From: Christensenella intestinihominis
Lineage (GTDB): Bacteria; Bacillota; Clostridia; Christensenellales; Christensenellaceae
Assembly: GCF_001678845.1 (NCBI RefSeq)
Contig: NZ_MAIQ01000001.1
Span: forward strand, 504,151-568,150
Direction of reading: 5' to 3'
DNA: 64,000 nucleotides
Shown here: piece after piece, positions 53,006-61,309 of the stretch
Layout of the letters: each line of letters opens with the position of its first letter
How positions within the stretch are numbered: the stretch's first letter is position 1
Position numbers and translations under genes: made by a program
Notes under the pieces: generated by a model
Told to the model about the DNA's origin: nothing
Seen by the model: the letters and a program-made list of their open reading frames with translations, nothing else
The model's database searches: none

Positions 53006-54517
53006 CTATGCAAGTTCCTCGAAAATGCCGGTAAGCGCCTCGTAAGTGTGATCGAATATCTCCAGCGCCCGGTTGTATCTTTCGCTGTTTTCCCCACCGG
53101 GAACAAAGCCTGCCGCCGGTTTCGTAAAGCGCTTTACCTCGGCAAAGCTTTCCAGAGCGCCAACCGCTACTCCCGCGGCTGCCGCCGCCCCGATGGACGT
53201 CGCCTCGTCGGGATGGTCGAGGGGCAGGAGCTCCGTTCCATAGATATCCGCAAGAATTTGGCAGACTTCCTTCGATTTTGCCAGCCCGCCCAGCACAAAA
53301 ATCCGTTCCACCCGGTAATGGCCGCGCAGTACGTCAAGGATGAGCCTCAGGTTAAGGCCGATTCCTTCCACCACGCTGCGCACCATGTCTTCGTGCGTAT
53401 GGCTCATTGTGAGCCCCACGAACGCCCCCTTTGCCCTTGGATTCCAGCGCGGCGAGCGCTCTCCCAAAAGATAGGGAAGGTATATCAGGCCCTTCGCCCC
53501 TGCGGGCGACTTTCCAATCGCCGTATCAATCAAGCTGTAAATATCCTTTCCCTGCAAGCCTGCCGTTTCCCGCTCATACCCGCAAAGCTGTTCTTTCATC
53601 CATTCATAGGAAGCGCCTGCCGCCTGCATCGTCCCGCAGGGGCATATATATCCCGGAATAAGGTGTGCAAAATTGAACGTCCGCATTTGCGCATCCAGTA
53701 TCTGTTTTTTTGAAGTGGTCGATATCCACGAGGAGGAACCCAGGCAGTTATAAGTCGTTCCCTCTGAAACCGCCCCCGCCCCGACCGTCGCGCAGGCGCC
53801 GTCCCCTCCGCCGAGCACAACCAGCGTCTTCCGGGAAAGGCCGCATTCCTCCGCCGCGCCGCGCAGCAGCCCGCCCGCCACATAGGTGGAAGGCCGGACG
53901 TCAGGAAGGAGGTCCGGGGCGATTCCGGCGGCGTCGATAATTTCTTCCGACCAGCGAAAGGAATTGAGGTCAAACGCATTGGTTTCCGAAGCGTCCGAAT
54001 AATCCGTCAGGAATTTTCCCGTCATACGGAGCACAATATAATCTTTTGCGTTCAGCATCTTATAAGTGTTCCGGTAAACCTCCGGACGGTTGTTTTTGAT
54101 CCATAGCAATTTTTCGAGGGAGCATCCGGCGTTCGCCTGCTGCCCGGTGATCGAATAAATGCGGAACGGCTCTATTTTCTCCTTCAGGAAGCGTTCTTCC
54201 GCCACACTGCGCGTATCCGCCCAGATCATGGAATCGTGGAGCGGCAGGCCGTTTTTGTCCACACACAGGCACCCCATCATTTGCCCGCTGAAAGAGACCG
54301 CGAGAATATCCTCCTTCCGGACCTCCGCAGCCAGCTCCCGCGTTGTCGTGACAACAGCCTTCCACCAGTCCTCCGGGTTCTGTTCCGCCCTTCCCTGCCC
54401 GGCAAACCGGGTGGAATACCGATATGTTTTTGACTTGATGCGCGCGCCCCGCGTCGTAAAAAGCGTCGCTTTATTCCCCGACGTCCCCAAATCATGCGCA
54501 AGCAGGTATTTCGGCAT
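53006..54517 (-). CDS. FGGY-family sugar kinase (xylulokinase-like)
   Basis: The 503-residue enzyme has the FGGY two-domain ATPase fold: YLLAHDLGTSGNKATLFTTR, VSFSGQMMGCLCVDKNGLPL, MIWADTRSV, LNAKDYIVLRMTGKFLTDYS, GGGDGACATVGAGAVSEGTT, and GLIYLPYLLGERSPRWNPRA, with GGLAKSKEVCQILADIYG near the end. It phosphorylates a ketose or polyol. Xylulose is a candidate but not proven. Its start overlaps the stop of the transaldolase-like gene upstream, so the two form an operon. The DeoR gene downstream is convergent. Confidence 0.88.
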   Translation of the reverse strand: MPKYLLAHDLGTSGNKATLFTTRGARIKSKTYRYSTRFAGQGRAEQNPEDWWKAVVTTTRELAAEVRKEDILAVSFSGQMMGCLCVDKNGLPLHDSMIWADTRSVAEERFLKEKIEPFRIYSITGQQANAGCSLEKLLWIKNNRPEVYRNTYKMLNAKDYIVLRMTGKFLTDYSDASETNAFDLNSFRWSEEIIDAAGIAPDLLPDVRPSTYVAGGLLRGAAEECGLSRKTLVVLGGGDGACATVGAGAVSEGTTYNCLGSSSWISTTSKKQILDAQMRTFNFAHLIPGYICPCGTMQAAGASYEWMKEQLCGYERETAGLQGKDIYSLIDTAIGKSPAGAKGLIYLPYLLGERSPRWNPRAKGAFVGLTMSHTHEDMVRSVVEGIGLNLRLILDVLRGHYRVERIFVLGGLAKSKEVCQILADIYGTELLPLDHPDEATSIGAAAAAGVAVGALESFAEVKRFTKPAAGFVPGGENSERYNRALEIFDHTYEALTGIFEELA

Positions 54518-55167
54518 TATCCGTTTACCGCACGGTAGTCCGCCGTAAAGCTTTCAATTCCCATTTGCGTAAGCGGATGTTCAAACAATTGGTTGAATAC
54601 TTCATAGGTTACCGCAACCGCGTCGGCCCCGGCAATAATCGACTGGACCGCGTCATAGCAATTTTTAATGGACGCGGAAATCACCACAGACTTGATGTCA
54701 TAAAAATCGTATATTTTACGCACCTCCGAAAAAAGCTCCATCCCGTTATGGCCGATTGCATTTACCCGGTTAATAAAGGGACTGATGAAGGGAGAGCCTG
54801 CGCGCCCCGCCACGAGCGCCTGCCCCGGGTTGCAGATGAGCGTGCTGTTGGTAACGATTCCCATAGGCACCAGTTTGCTGATTGCCTTGACGCCTTCCTT
54901 ATTGGTGGGAATTTTGATTACCATATTTTTAGCAAGGTTGGAAAGCCGCTGTGCTTCCTCAATGATATCCTCCGCTTTCGTGGTGACCGCTTCCACCGCG
55001 ACCGGGCCGTCGAAAAAAGAACGTATATCCCGGATTACCTCTTCGTATTTCCGGCCCACCTGCGCCATTTTGTTGGGATTGGTTGCGATTCCGTCGACAA
55101 TCCCGGTTTGCACCGCGTCCTCGATTTCTTTTACATCCGCCGTATCCAAAAAAATTCGATAATCCAT
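54517..55167 (-). CDS. Transaldolase-like / fructose-6-phosphate aldolase-family protein
   Basis: The 216-residue protein has the length of the small transaldolase family (FSA/TalC). The Schiff-base lysine is at residue 85 (MVIKIPTNKEG), the same number as in E. coli FSA. Other marks are IFLDTADVKEIEDAVQTGIV, DGIATNPNKMAQVGRKYEE, SPFISPFINRVNAIG and AGADAVAVTYEVFNQLFEHP. The usual TLxFSxxQA stretch reads TLICNPGQALVAGRAG, a divergent active-site flank. It probably handles the phosphate product of the adjacent FGGY kinase. It begins the two-gene operon. Confidence 0.88.
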   Translation of the reverse strand: MDYRIFLDTADVKEIEDAVQTGIVDGIATNPNKMAQVGRKYEEVIRDIRSFFDGPVAVEAVTTKAEDIIEEAQRLSNLAKNMVIKIPTNKEGVKAISKLVPMGIVTNSTLICNPGQALVAGRAGSPFISPFINRVNAIGHNGMELFSEVRKIYDFYDIKSVVISASIKNCYDAVQSIIAGADAVAVTYEVFNQLFEHPLTQMGIESFTADYRAVNG

Positions 55168-55187
55168 ATTGCATTTCCTTTCATTTT

Positions 55188-55251
55188 CGCAATTTATAAT
55201 TGCGTTTATATTCTATATCGCAATATTATCATTGTGGTATATATTTGTCAA
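55188..55251 (-). promoter_or_regulatory. Promoter and two operators of the aldolase/sugar kinase operon
   Basis: TTGACA (55251-55246), a 17-base spacer and TAATAT (55228-55223). Two similar palindromes, CGCAATTTATAATTGCG (55188-55204) and the imperfect CGCAATATTATCATTGTG (55219-55236), start 31 bases apart, about three helical turns. The second covers the -10. This suits looping repression by a DeoR protein. Confidence 0.6.
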
Positions 55252-55290
55252 CGTATGTTCCGCCAAAACACCGGCAGCCGTAAAAATTCC

Positions 55291-55326
55291 CGGGAAAAGA
55301 AAAAACCCTGCCGGAAACCGGCAGGG
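55291..55326 (-). terminator. Terminator of the icd/SEC-C unit
   Basis: CCCTGCCGG, loop TTT, CCGGCAGGG (55326-55306 on the minus strand), followed by TTTTTTCTTTTC. Confidence 0.9.
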
Positions 55327-55346
55327 TGCAAATTCTGATCGGACGG

Positions 55347-55850
55347 TCAGACGTTCTTTCCGCAGCATTTTTTATATTTTTTCCCGGAACCGCATGGGCA
55401 CGGATCGTTCCTGCCCACCGTCTTTTCACTGACGGCTTGCTTTGACGCGCGCCATTCGCGGGTAATTTCGTCCCGCCGTTCCGCAGGCAAAACGCCGTCC
55501 CACCCCGGAAGCGTATACAGCCATTTCGCCTTTGCCTCATGCATATTGAAATACAGCTTTTCAAAATCAATATCAAGCTTGACGGCGGTATCTTCCTCCA
55601 GCGTATCAAGGTCGATCTCTTTTTTGAGGCTGGTGTTGATGCCGTCAATGAAGCCGCAGAATACGACGGGTTCCATCCCCACCTTTTCCGCAACCTCCTT
55701 GAGCGTTCCTTCATAGGAGGCAGAGGGATCGGCCAGTATCTGCTCGTAGACATCCGTTTCCATCGAAAAATAATCGTCCCAAAACGCCTGCTGCTGCGCG
55801 GGCGTTTGCGCCATCTGCGCAAGGTTTTTCCATTGTTCGTACAGCGCCAT
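55347..55850 (-). CDS. SEC-C motif protein
   Basis: I start at the ATG at 55850, 7 bases after AGGAGG. The 167-residue protein is acidic and helical, with a C-terminal SEC-C zinc motif ([20 protein letters not shown], about 143-162). The motif resembles the SecA tail but is not SecA. Such proteins are often of unknown function. The start codon shares one base with the icd stop (TGATG), so translation is coupled to icd. A terminator follows directly. Confidence 0.85.
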   Translation of the reverse strand: MALYEQWKNLAQMAQTPAQQQAFWDDYFSMETDVYEQILADPSASYEGTLKEVAEKVGMEPVVFCGFIDGINTSLKKEIDLDTLEEDTAVKLDIDFEKLYFNMHEAKAKWLYTLPGWDGVLPAERRDEITREWRASKQAVSEKTVGRNDPCPCGSGKKYKKCCGKNV

Positions 55851-57070
55851 CACAGAACCTCCTGAAGCTCTTTATCCAACCGCTTCGCGATTTCGCAAAT
55901 AAATCCATGGGTATCGACGACCGTTTTATCGCCCTTTTCCCACAAAAGCGCGAGGTCTTTGGTCATTACGCCTTCCTCAATCGTGCGGATCGAGGCCCTT
56001 TCGAGGGCTTCCGCAAATTTCACGAGCGCGTCGTTTTTATCCAGCTCTCCGCGTTTTTTGAGCGCCCCCGACCACGCGAAAATCGTCGCCATGGAATTTG
56101 TGGAGGTTTCTTCGCCTGCCTGGTGCTTGTAGAAATGGCGCGTTACCGTGCCGTGCGCCGCTTCGTATTCATAATTGCCGTCCGGCGAAACGAGCACGGA
56201 CGTCATCATGGCGAGGCTGCCGAACGCCGTGGCGACCATATCGCTCATGACGTCGCCGTCGTAATTTTTGCATGCCCAGATATACCCGCCTTCGGAGCGG
56301 ATCACGCGGGCCACCGCGTCGTCGATCAGCGTATAGAAATATTCGATGCCGAGCTGTTCAAATTTTTCCTTATATTCCGCATCATAGATTTCCTGGAAGA
56401 TATCCTTGAAGGTATGGTCGTAAATTTTTGAAATCGTGTCCTTGGTTGCAAACCACAGGTCCTGCCTGGTGTCGATCGCGTAATTGAAACAGCTGCGCGC
56501 AAAGCTGCCGATGGATTTATCGGTGTTATACATGCCCTGGGCAACGCCGCCGCCCTCGTAGTCAAACACGGGAAGCTTTGTTTCCGTCCCGTCCTGCGCG
56601 GTGAACACCATTTCAAATTTTGTATTCGCCGGTACGCGGTATTCCGTATTGCGGTATACGTCGCCATAGGCGTGACGCGCAATTGTAATCGGTTTTTTCC
56701 ACGTTTTTACCGACGGGGAAATGCCGTCTACGACGATTGGCGCGCGGAACACCGTTCCGTCCAGGATCGCACGGATGGTGCCGTTGGGGCTCTTGTACAT
56801 CTCTTTGAGGTTGTATTCCTCTACGCGCTGCGCATTCGGTGTGATTGTGGCGCATTTTACGCCGACACCGTATTTCTTGATCGCGTTCGCCGCGTCGTAC
56901 GTCACCTTGTCGTTTGTTTCATCCCGATAGGGAAGTCCGAGGTCGTAATATTCGGTGTTGAGCTCAATATATGGCAAAAGCAGGTCCTGCTTAATCATGT
57001 CCCATATAATCCTCGTCATTTCGTCCCCGTCCATCTCGACAAGGGGCACCGGCATCTTGATTTTCTGCAT
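55850..57070 (-). CDS. icd: NADP-dependent isocitrate dehydrogenase (eukaryotic-like type)
   Basis: The 406-residue enzyme matches the homodimeric NADP-IDH subfamily: [99 protein letters not shown], and [20 protein letters not shown]. It oxidises isocitrate to 2-oxoglutarate, the substrate of GdhA. Its start lies 44 bases after rimI, and it could be cotranscribed with the tsaE-tsaB-rimI unit. Confidence 0.96.
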   Translation of the reverse strand: MQKIKMPVPLVEMDGDEMTRIIWDMIKQDLLLPYIELNTEYYDLGLPYRDETNDKVTYDAANAIKKYGVGVKCATITPNAQRVEEYNLKEMYKSPNGTIRAILDGTVFRAPIVVDGISPSVKTWKKPITIARHAYGDVYRNTEYRVPANTKFEMVFTAQDGTETKLPVFDYEGGGVAQGMYNTDKSIGSFARSCFNYAIDTRQDLWFATKDTISKIYDHTFKDIFQEIYDAEYKEKFEQLGIEYFYTLIDDAVARVIRSEGGYIWACKNYDGDVMSDMVATAFGSLAMMTSVLVSPDGNYEYEAAHGTVTRHFYKHQAGEETSTNSMATIFAWSGALKKRGELDKNDALVKFAEALERASIRTIEEGVMTKDLALLWEKGDKTVVDTHGFICEIAKRLDKELQEVL

Positions 57071-57114
57071 ATCCTTTCCTCCTCAAAGCTTATTCCACGC
57101 AAAGCGCGCGATTT

Positions 57115-57591
57115 TTACAGTGCTTCCAAGCCCGGGCCGCGCTCCGTCCACATCACGTACGCGTCTTCCCCGTTGTTGGAATAATAACGTTTCCTGATCC
57201 CGTGGATCGAGAACCCACATTTTTTGTATAGCTTAAGCGCGGCTTTATTGGACACCCGCACCTCGAGCGACATTGCATCCGCCCCGTGCTCTTTGGCGGT
57301 TTTGTTCAGCGCCTGCATCAGCGCGTAGGCATAACCCCTGCCGCGGTATGCGGGCAGGATGCACACATTTGTGATATGCGCCTCGTCAAAAATAATCCAC
57401 ATGCCGCCGTAACCAATAATCCGGCCGCCCTTTTCCACGACGAGATACACCGTGTTTTCATTTTCGATAATATCGTCATACAGCATTGCATACGACCACG
57501 GAAGATCAAAACTGCTGTTTTCGCAATAATGGATGTCTTCCAGGTCTCCGCGTTCCGCACGCCTGATGACTACATCATTCAAAGTCCTCAA
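57115..57591 (-). CDS. rimI: Ribosomal protein S18 alanine N-acetyltransferase (RimI)
   Basis: The 158-residue GNAT enzyme has VIRRAERGDLEDIHYCENSS, the acetyl-CoA loop LPAYRGRGYAYALMQAL, SLEVRVSNKAALKLYKKCGF and GIRKRYYSNNGEDAYVMW. It acetylates the N-terminus of ribosomal protein S18. Its start overlaps tsaB by four bases. In most Bacillota the tsaD gene follows rimI, but here icd follows instead. Confidence 0.94.
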   Translation of the reverse strand: MRTLNDVVIRRAERGDLEDIHYCENSSFDLPWSYAMLYDDIIENENTVYLVVEKGGRIIGYGGMWIIFDEAHITNVCILPAYRGRGYAYALMQALNKTAKEHGADAMSLEVRVSNKAALKLYKKCGFSIHGIRKRYYSNNGEDAYVMWTERGPGLEAL

Positions 57592-58262
57592 CGCTTCTTC
57601 AACCTTTCCGCCTGACTTTCCCGCAAATAATGCGGCTCCAGTTCGTCATACCGGAGAAATTCCCCACGGCAATACATTCTTTCCGCAACCGCGCATACCG
57701 ACGACGCACGCTGCAAAATAAACTGCTGCGGCAGGAACAGGCTGTCCGGCCTGTGTTCCAGTATCCTGTTTTGAAAGCGTTCCGCCGCGTCTCCCGCAAA
57801 GACCGCCGGCCCCGCCGGAAGCAGCTCCTTAAGAAGCGTTACGAGCGGCACCGCGCATTCGCGGACGACTGTTTCCCCGCCGCATTTTGCCATTGTATAA
57901 ACCTCGCCCCGGCGCGCGTCCATAACCGCGCACACGGTGCGTTTTTCAGCGCCCGCATTTTCGATCAGCGCATCCAGCGTGTTCACTGCGACGACCGGTT
58001 TTCCCGCCCCGTGCGCCATTGCCGCGCATGCCGCAGTGCCGATACGGATTCCCGTGAACGACCCCGGCCCCGACGCCACCGCCAGCGCGTCCATATCGTC
58101 CGGTCTGTATCCGGCCGCCCGGAGTGCCCCGTCCACCGCCAGCATGAGGGTCCGGGAATGCTTTTTCCCGGCATCAAGATAGATTTCCGAAAGCAGCCTC
58201 CCATCCTCGCTGACCGCGGCGGAAAGCGTATTTCCCGTCGTATCTATTCCAAGCAGTTTCAC
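57588..58262 (-). CDS. tsaB: tRNA threonylcarbamoyladenosine biosynthesis protein TsaB
   Basis: The 224-residue ASKHA-fold protein has LLGIDTTGNTLSAAVSEDGR, KHSRTLMLAVDGALRAAGYR, MDALAVASGPGSFTGIRIGT and AVNTLDALIENA. TsaB binds TsaD and TsaE to make t6A37 in tRNAs that read ANN codons. It overlaps both its neighbours (tsaE and rimI) by four bases each. Confidence 0.95.
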   Translation of the reverse strand: MKLLGIDTTGNTLSAAVSEDGRLLSEIYLDAGKKHSRTLMLAVDGALRAAGYRPDDMDALAVASGPGSFTGIRIGTAACAAMAHGAGKPVVAVNTLDALIENAGAEKRTVCAVMDARRGEVYTMAKCGGETVVRECAVPLVTLLKELLPAGPAVFAGDAAERFQNRILEHRPDSLFLPQQFILQRASSVCAVAERMYCRGEFLRYDELEPHYLRESQAERLKKR

Positions 58263-58684
58263 TTCAGCACCTCTTGCAGGGTTATTTTCCGGCTGTTTTC
58301 GCCCGTGCGCTCAATCGTTACATCGTAGCGCGGCACCGGCAGTGCATCGGGGATGAGGTCCGCCCATTCGCACACGCATATGCCGTCCCCTGCCGCATAT
58401 TCGTCGAAGCCCGTCTCATAGAGTTCGTCTTCGTCCGCAATGCGGTATACGTCAAAATGATAGAGCGGAAGCCGCCCGCTTTCATAAGCGCGAAGGATGG
58501 TATAAGTGGGACTTACGATTCCCTCCGTGACTCCCAGACCCTCCGCAAGGCCCTGCACAAAAGCGGTTTTCCCCGCGCCAAGGTCCCCGTAAACGGCAAG
58601 AAAGCTGCCTTGTACCAGACGGGAAGCCAGCTTTTTTGCAAACTCTTTTGTTTTGGATTCATGATCGCTTAAAAATTCCTGCAT
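58259..58684 (-). CDS. tsaE: tRNA threonylcarbamoyladenosine biosynthesis ATPase TsaE
   Basis: The start could be the ATG at 58684 (MQEFLSDHESKTKEFAKKLA), with GAGGA 11 bases upstream, or that at 58702. The product of about 141 residues has the P-loop VYGDLGAGKTAFVQGLAEGL, SPTYTILRAYESGRLPLYHF and a Walker-B-like DVYRIADEDELYETG. It supplies ATP hydrolysis for t6A synthesis. First gene of the tsaE-tsaB-rimI unit. Confidence 0.93.
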   Translation of the reverse strand: MQEFLSDHESKTKEFAKKLASRLVQGSFLAVYGDLGAGKTAFVQGLAEGLGVTEGIVSPTYTILRAYESGRLPLYHFDVYRIADEDELYETGFDEYAAGDGICVCEWADLIPDALPVPRYDVTIERTGENSRKITLQEVLK

Positions 58685-58788
58685 CTGCGCCCGGTTCCTC
58701 ATCGCTTATGTGCGTCTGCACATTTTCCTATTATAAAGGAAAAGCGCCGCTTATGCAAGGTTTCATGCGGGAAAGCCAGCCCCGGTGC

Positions 58789-59376
58789 TTATTTTTCCGC
58801 GGGGCATTCCTTAACGCTTTTGACTTCCTTAAGGCCAAACAGGCGGCCGACAGATTTGTATAATGCAAAAGTCAGCACTGAGTTAATACCTGCCTTAATC
58901 AGGTTGAAGGGCAAAATCGCCGGGACGACAAGCCCGATGACCTGTTCGCGCGGGACGCCCATGTAGAGCGGCGTTACGATAATATTCCAAACCACCATCG
59001 CCGCCGTCCACGCGGCGACCCCGACCGCAAGGGCGACCACCGCATTTTTACGCGTCTTTTTCCTCTTGTAGATATTCCCGGCCACAAGCACAAACACGCC
59101 TGTCGCCACGATATGCATCATAATCCCTATGGGGCCTGCGGACGCGCTTACCGTTATTCCCTGGAGAACCGCTACAATAACCGTAAGGATGAAGCCGACC
59201 AGCGGCCCGAAGGCAAACGTCGTGATGAAAATCGGGATATCGGCAGGATCGTATTCCAGGAAGGGCAGGAACATCGGGATGTGGATAAAGGCCACCAGGA
59301 TGACGGACAGGGCCGCCATAACCGCGATGGAAGTGATGTTGCGCGTCGTGAAGCGCGGCTTTGAAAGACTGTTCAT
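58789..59376 (-). CDS. ribU: ECF riboflavin transporter substrate-binding subunit RibU
   Basis: The 195-residue membrane protein has six helices of the ECF S-component fold (about 15-35, 45-62, 64-85, 88-105, 115-140, 150-180). It shows AVMAALSVILVAFIHIPMFL with PFLEYDPADIPIFITTFAFG, a RibU-like segment. It captures riboflavin and hands it to the shared EcfA/EcfT module, which is not encoded here. The FMN riboswitch upstream strongly supports the assignment. Confidence 0.95.
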   Translation of the reverse strand: MNSLSKPRFTTRNITSIAVMAALSVILVAFIHIPMFLPFLEYDPADIPIFITTFAFGPLVGFILTVIVAVLQGITVSASAGPIGIMMHIVATGVFVLVAGNIYKRKKTRKNAVVALAVGVAAWTAAMVVWNIIVTPLYMGVPREQVIGLVVPAILPFNLIKAGINSVLTFALYKSVGRLFGLKEVKSVKECPAEK

Positions 59377-59443
59377 GAGATGATACCTCCATATTAAAAA
59401 ATTTCCGTGAATCGAAATCCCCGGAAATCAATATGTGGCCATA

Positions 59444-59557
59444 TCGCTCTTCTCTCATCCAGACTATACTGTCGGCTGCGGAATTCCACCGCATCGGCCC
59501 CGTTTAAGGGGTTCGCAGGCTATACTGCCGGTAGGGAATTTCACCCTGCCCCGAAGA
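59444..59557 (-). promoter_or_regulatory. FMN riboswitch (RFN element) controlling ribU
   Basis: On the minus strand the leader reads CTTCGGGGCAGGGTGAAATT, then CCCTACCGGCAGTATAGCC, then GCGAACCCCTTAAACGGGGC, then CCGATGCGGTGGAATTCCGC, and closes with AGCCGACAGTATAGTCTGGA and GAGAGAAGAG. All the conserved RFN stretches are present in order. FMN binding would shut off ribU translation or transcription. Confidence 0.95.
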
Positions 59558-59579
59558 CTCATTCACTTTTCTGACATTT

Positions 59580-59608
59580 ATTATAAGCCCCCCGCAATTT
59601 TCTGTCAA
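59580..59608 (-). promoter_or_regulatory. Promoter of the FMN riboswitch/ribU transcript
   Basis: TTGACA (59608-59603), a 17-base spacer and TATAAT (59585-59580), a near-consensus promoter ending just upstream of the riboswitch. Confidence 0.8.
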
Positions 59609-59617
59609 CACCTCCAT

Positions 59618-59646
59618 TTGACAGGAAAATCGTTTTTGTTTAATAT
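59618..59646 (+). promoter_or_regulatory. Promoter of the alanine symporter
   Basis: TTGACA (59618-59623), a 17-base spacer and TAATAT (59641-59646). Its -35 is nine bases from that of the divergent riboswitch promoter. Confidence 0.7.
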
Positions 59647-59715
59647 AGACAAGTATTCTTCGGGCGTTCCGGCGCTTATTTCCGAGCATTTTTCAATTAC
59701 AGGGGTATGGTGGTT

Positions 59716-61155
59716 ATGGATTTTGATTTGTTTATGTCCCGGTTTTCCGGGATTCTCAGCAATGTAAATGATTTTGTATGGGGTCCTGTTATGCTCGTCC
59801 TGCTGGTCGGCACGGGCGTATTTTTGATGATCCGCCTGAAATTCCGCCCGCTGCGCAATTTGGGGTATGCGCTGCGGCAGGTCTTTTCCAAGCACAGCAT
59901 CAGGAAAGAACACAACGACGACGCGGGCGATATCTCCCCATTCCAGTCGCTCATGACCGCCCTTGCCGCAACCATCGGCACCGGGAATATCGTGGGCGTG
60001 GCGACAGCCATGACGCTGGGCGGCCCGGGCGCGCTTTTTTGGATGTGGGTTTCGGCGGTGTTCGGCCTTGCGACAAAATATGGCGAATCCGTCCTTGCCG
60101 TTTATTACCGCGAGAAAGACCAGCGGGGCGAAATGTCGGGCGGGCCCATGTTTTCTATTAAAAACGGATTTAAGGTGAAGTGGCTCGGGACCATCCTTGC
60201 GGGCGCGTTTGCGGTATTCGCGGTCATCGCTTCGTTTGGAATCGGTAATTTAACGCAAATCAATTCCATTGCGGACGCCGTTTTGGGCACATTCAATATT
60301 CCTACATGGGTCACTGGCCTTGTGATCGCGGTGCTTGTGGGAATTGTGCTTTTGGGCGGGATTCAATCCATCGGAAAGGTTTCTTCCAAAATTGTGCCGG
60401 TGATGGCTGTTTTTTACGCGATCGGCTGCCTTATCGTAATTATTATGAATTTCGATTCCCTTCCCTCGGGCGTGGGACAGATTATGAACAGCGCCTTTTC
60501 CCCCACCTCCATCCTTGGCGGGGTCGCCGGTTTCACCTTTGCCAGCGCCCTTCGTTTCGGCGTTGCCCGGGGGGTTTTCTCCAACGAGGCCGGGCTTGGA
60601 AGCGCGCCGATTGCCGCGGCCGCGGCAAAGACCGACCATCCCTGCCGGCAGGGCTATATCAATATGACGGGCACGTTTTTCGATACGATCATCGTATGCA
60701 CCCTTACCGGACTCGCCATTGCCGGGTCGGGCGTGCTCGGAAGCCTTGACGCGGGTGGCGAGCTCGTAACCGGCGCATCCCTTACCATTGCCGCTTTTGG
60801 CAGCGTTATGGGGCCGGTGGGAAGCTATATCGTAACGATAGGCCTCATTTTGTTCGCGTTTTCCACGATTCTCGGCTGGAGTTATTACGGCGAAAAAAGC
60901 CTTGAGTACCTCACCCACTCGATCAGGGCACGGTATATTTACCGCGCAATTTTTGCATGTGTTGTTTTCGTGGGCGCGATTACGTCGCTTAAAATTGTAT
61001 GGAATTTTTCGGATACGGCAAACGGCCTGATGGCGATTCCCAACCTCATTTGCCTGCTGGTGCTGAGCAAGGTGATTGTCCGGCAAACGGACGACTTCGA
61101 CGCAAAATTCCTGAAGCGCGAAAAAATGATGCGCAGGCGGGTAAAGCACATTTGA
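59716..61155 (+). CDS. Sodium/alanine symporter (AGCS family)
   Basis: I prefer the ATG at 59716 (MDFDLFMSRFSGILSNVNDF); the ATG at 59707 abuts GGGG. The 479-residue protein has about eleven membrane helices and the AGCS marks SLMTALAATIGTGNIVGVAT, GGPGALFWMWVSAVFGLATK, YGESVLAVYYREKDQRGEMS, GGPMFSIKNGF, GVFSNEAGLGSAPIAAAAAK. It imports alanine or glycine with sodium. It stands alone, with its own promoter and terminator. Confidence 0.94.
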   Translation: MDFDLFMSRFSGILSNVNDFVWGPVMLVLLVGTGVFLMIRLKFRPLRNLGYALRQVFSKHSIRKEHNDDAGDISPFQSLMTALAATIGTGNIVGVATAMTLGGPGALFWMWVSAVFGLATKYGESVLAVYYREKDQRGEMSGGPMFSIKNGFKVKWLGTILAGAFAVFAVIASFGIGNLTQINSIADAVLGTFNIPTWVTGLVIAVLVGIVLLGGIQSIGKVSSKIVPVMAVFYAIGCLIVIIMNFDSLPSGVGQIMNSAFSPTSILGGVAGFTFASALRFGVARGVFSNEAGLGSAPIAAAAAKTDHPCRQGYINMTGTFFDTIIVCTLTGLAIAGSGVLGSLDAGGELVTGASLTIAAFGSVMGPVGSYIVTIGLILFAFSTILGWSYYGEKSLEYLTHSIRARYIYRAIFACVVFVGAITSLKIVWNFSDTANGLMAIPNLICLLVLSKVIVRQTDDFDAKFLKREKMMRRRVKHI

Positions 61156-61164
61156 ATCCCGCGC

Positions 61165-61200
61165 AAACGGTATGGCGAAATGCGATACCGTTTTTCTTTT
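61165..61200 (+). terminator. Terminator of the alanine symporter
   Basis: AAACGGTAT (61165-61173) pairs with ATACCGTTT (61185-61193), followed by TTCTTTT. Confidence 0.85.
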
Positions 61201-61230
61201 GGCAATTGTAGGCCCCCGGTCCGGATTTCA

Positions 61231-61259
61231 TTGAAAATCTCTTGCTGTTATTATATAAT
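61231..61259 (+). promoter_or_regulatory. Promoter of the 61310 gene
   Basis: TTGAAA (61231-61236), a 17-base spacer and TATAAT (61254-61259). Confidence 0.7.
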
Positions 61260-61309
61260 AGCAACAAGCTGCAAGCATGAACGCAACCCAACATAATGGA
61301 GGGACTGTT

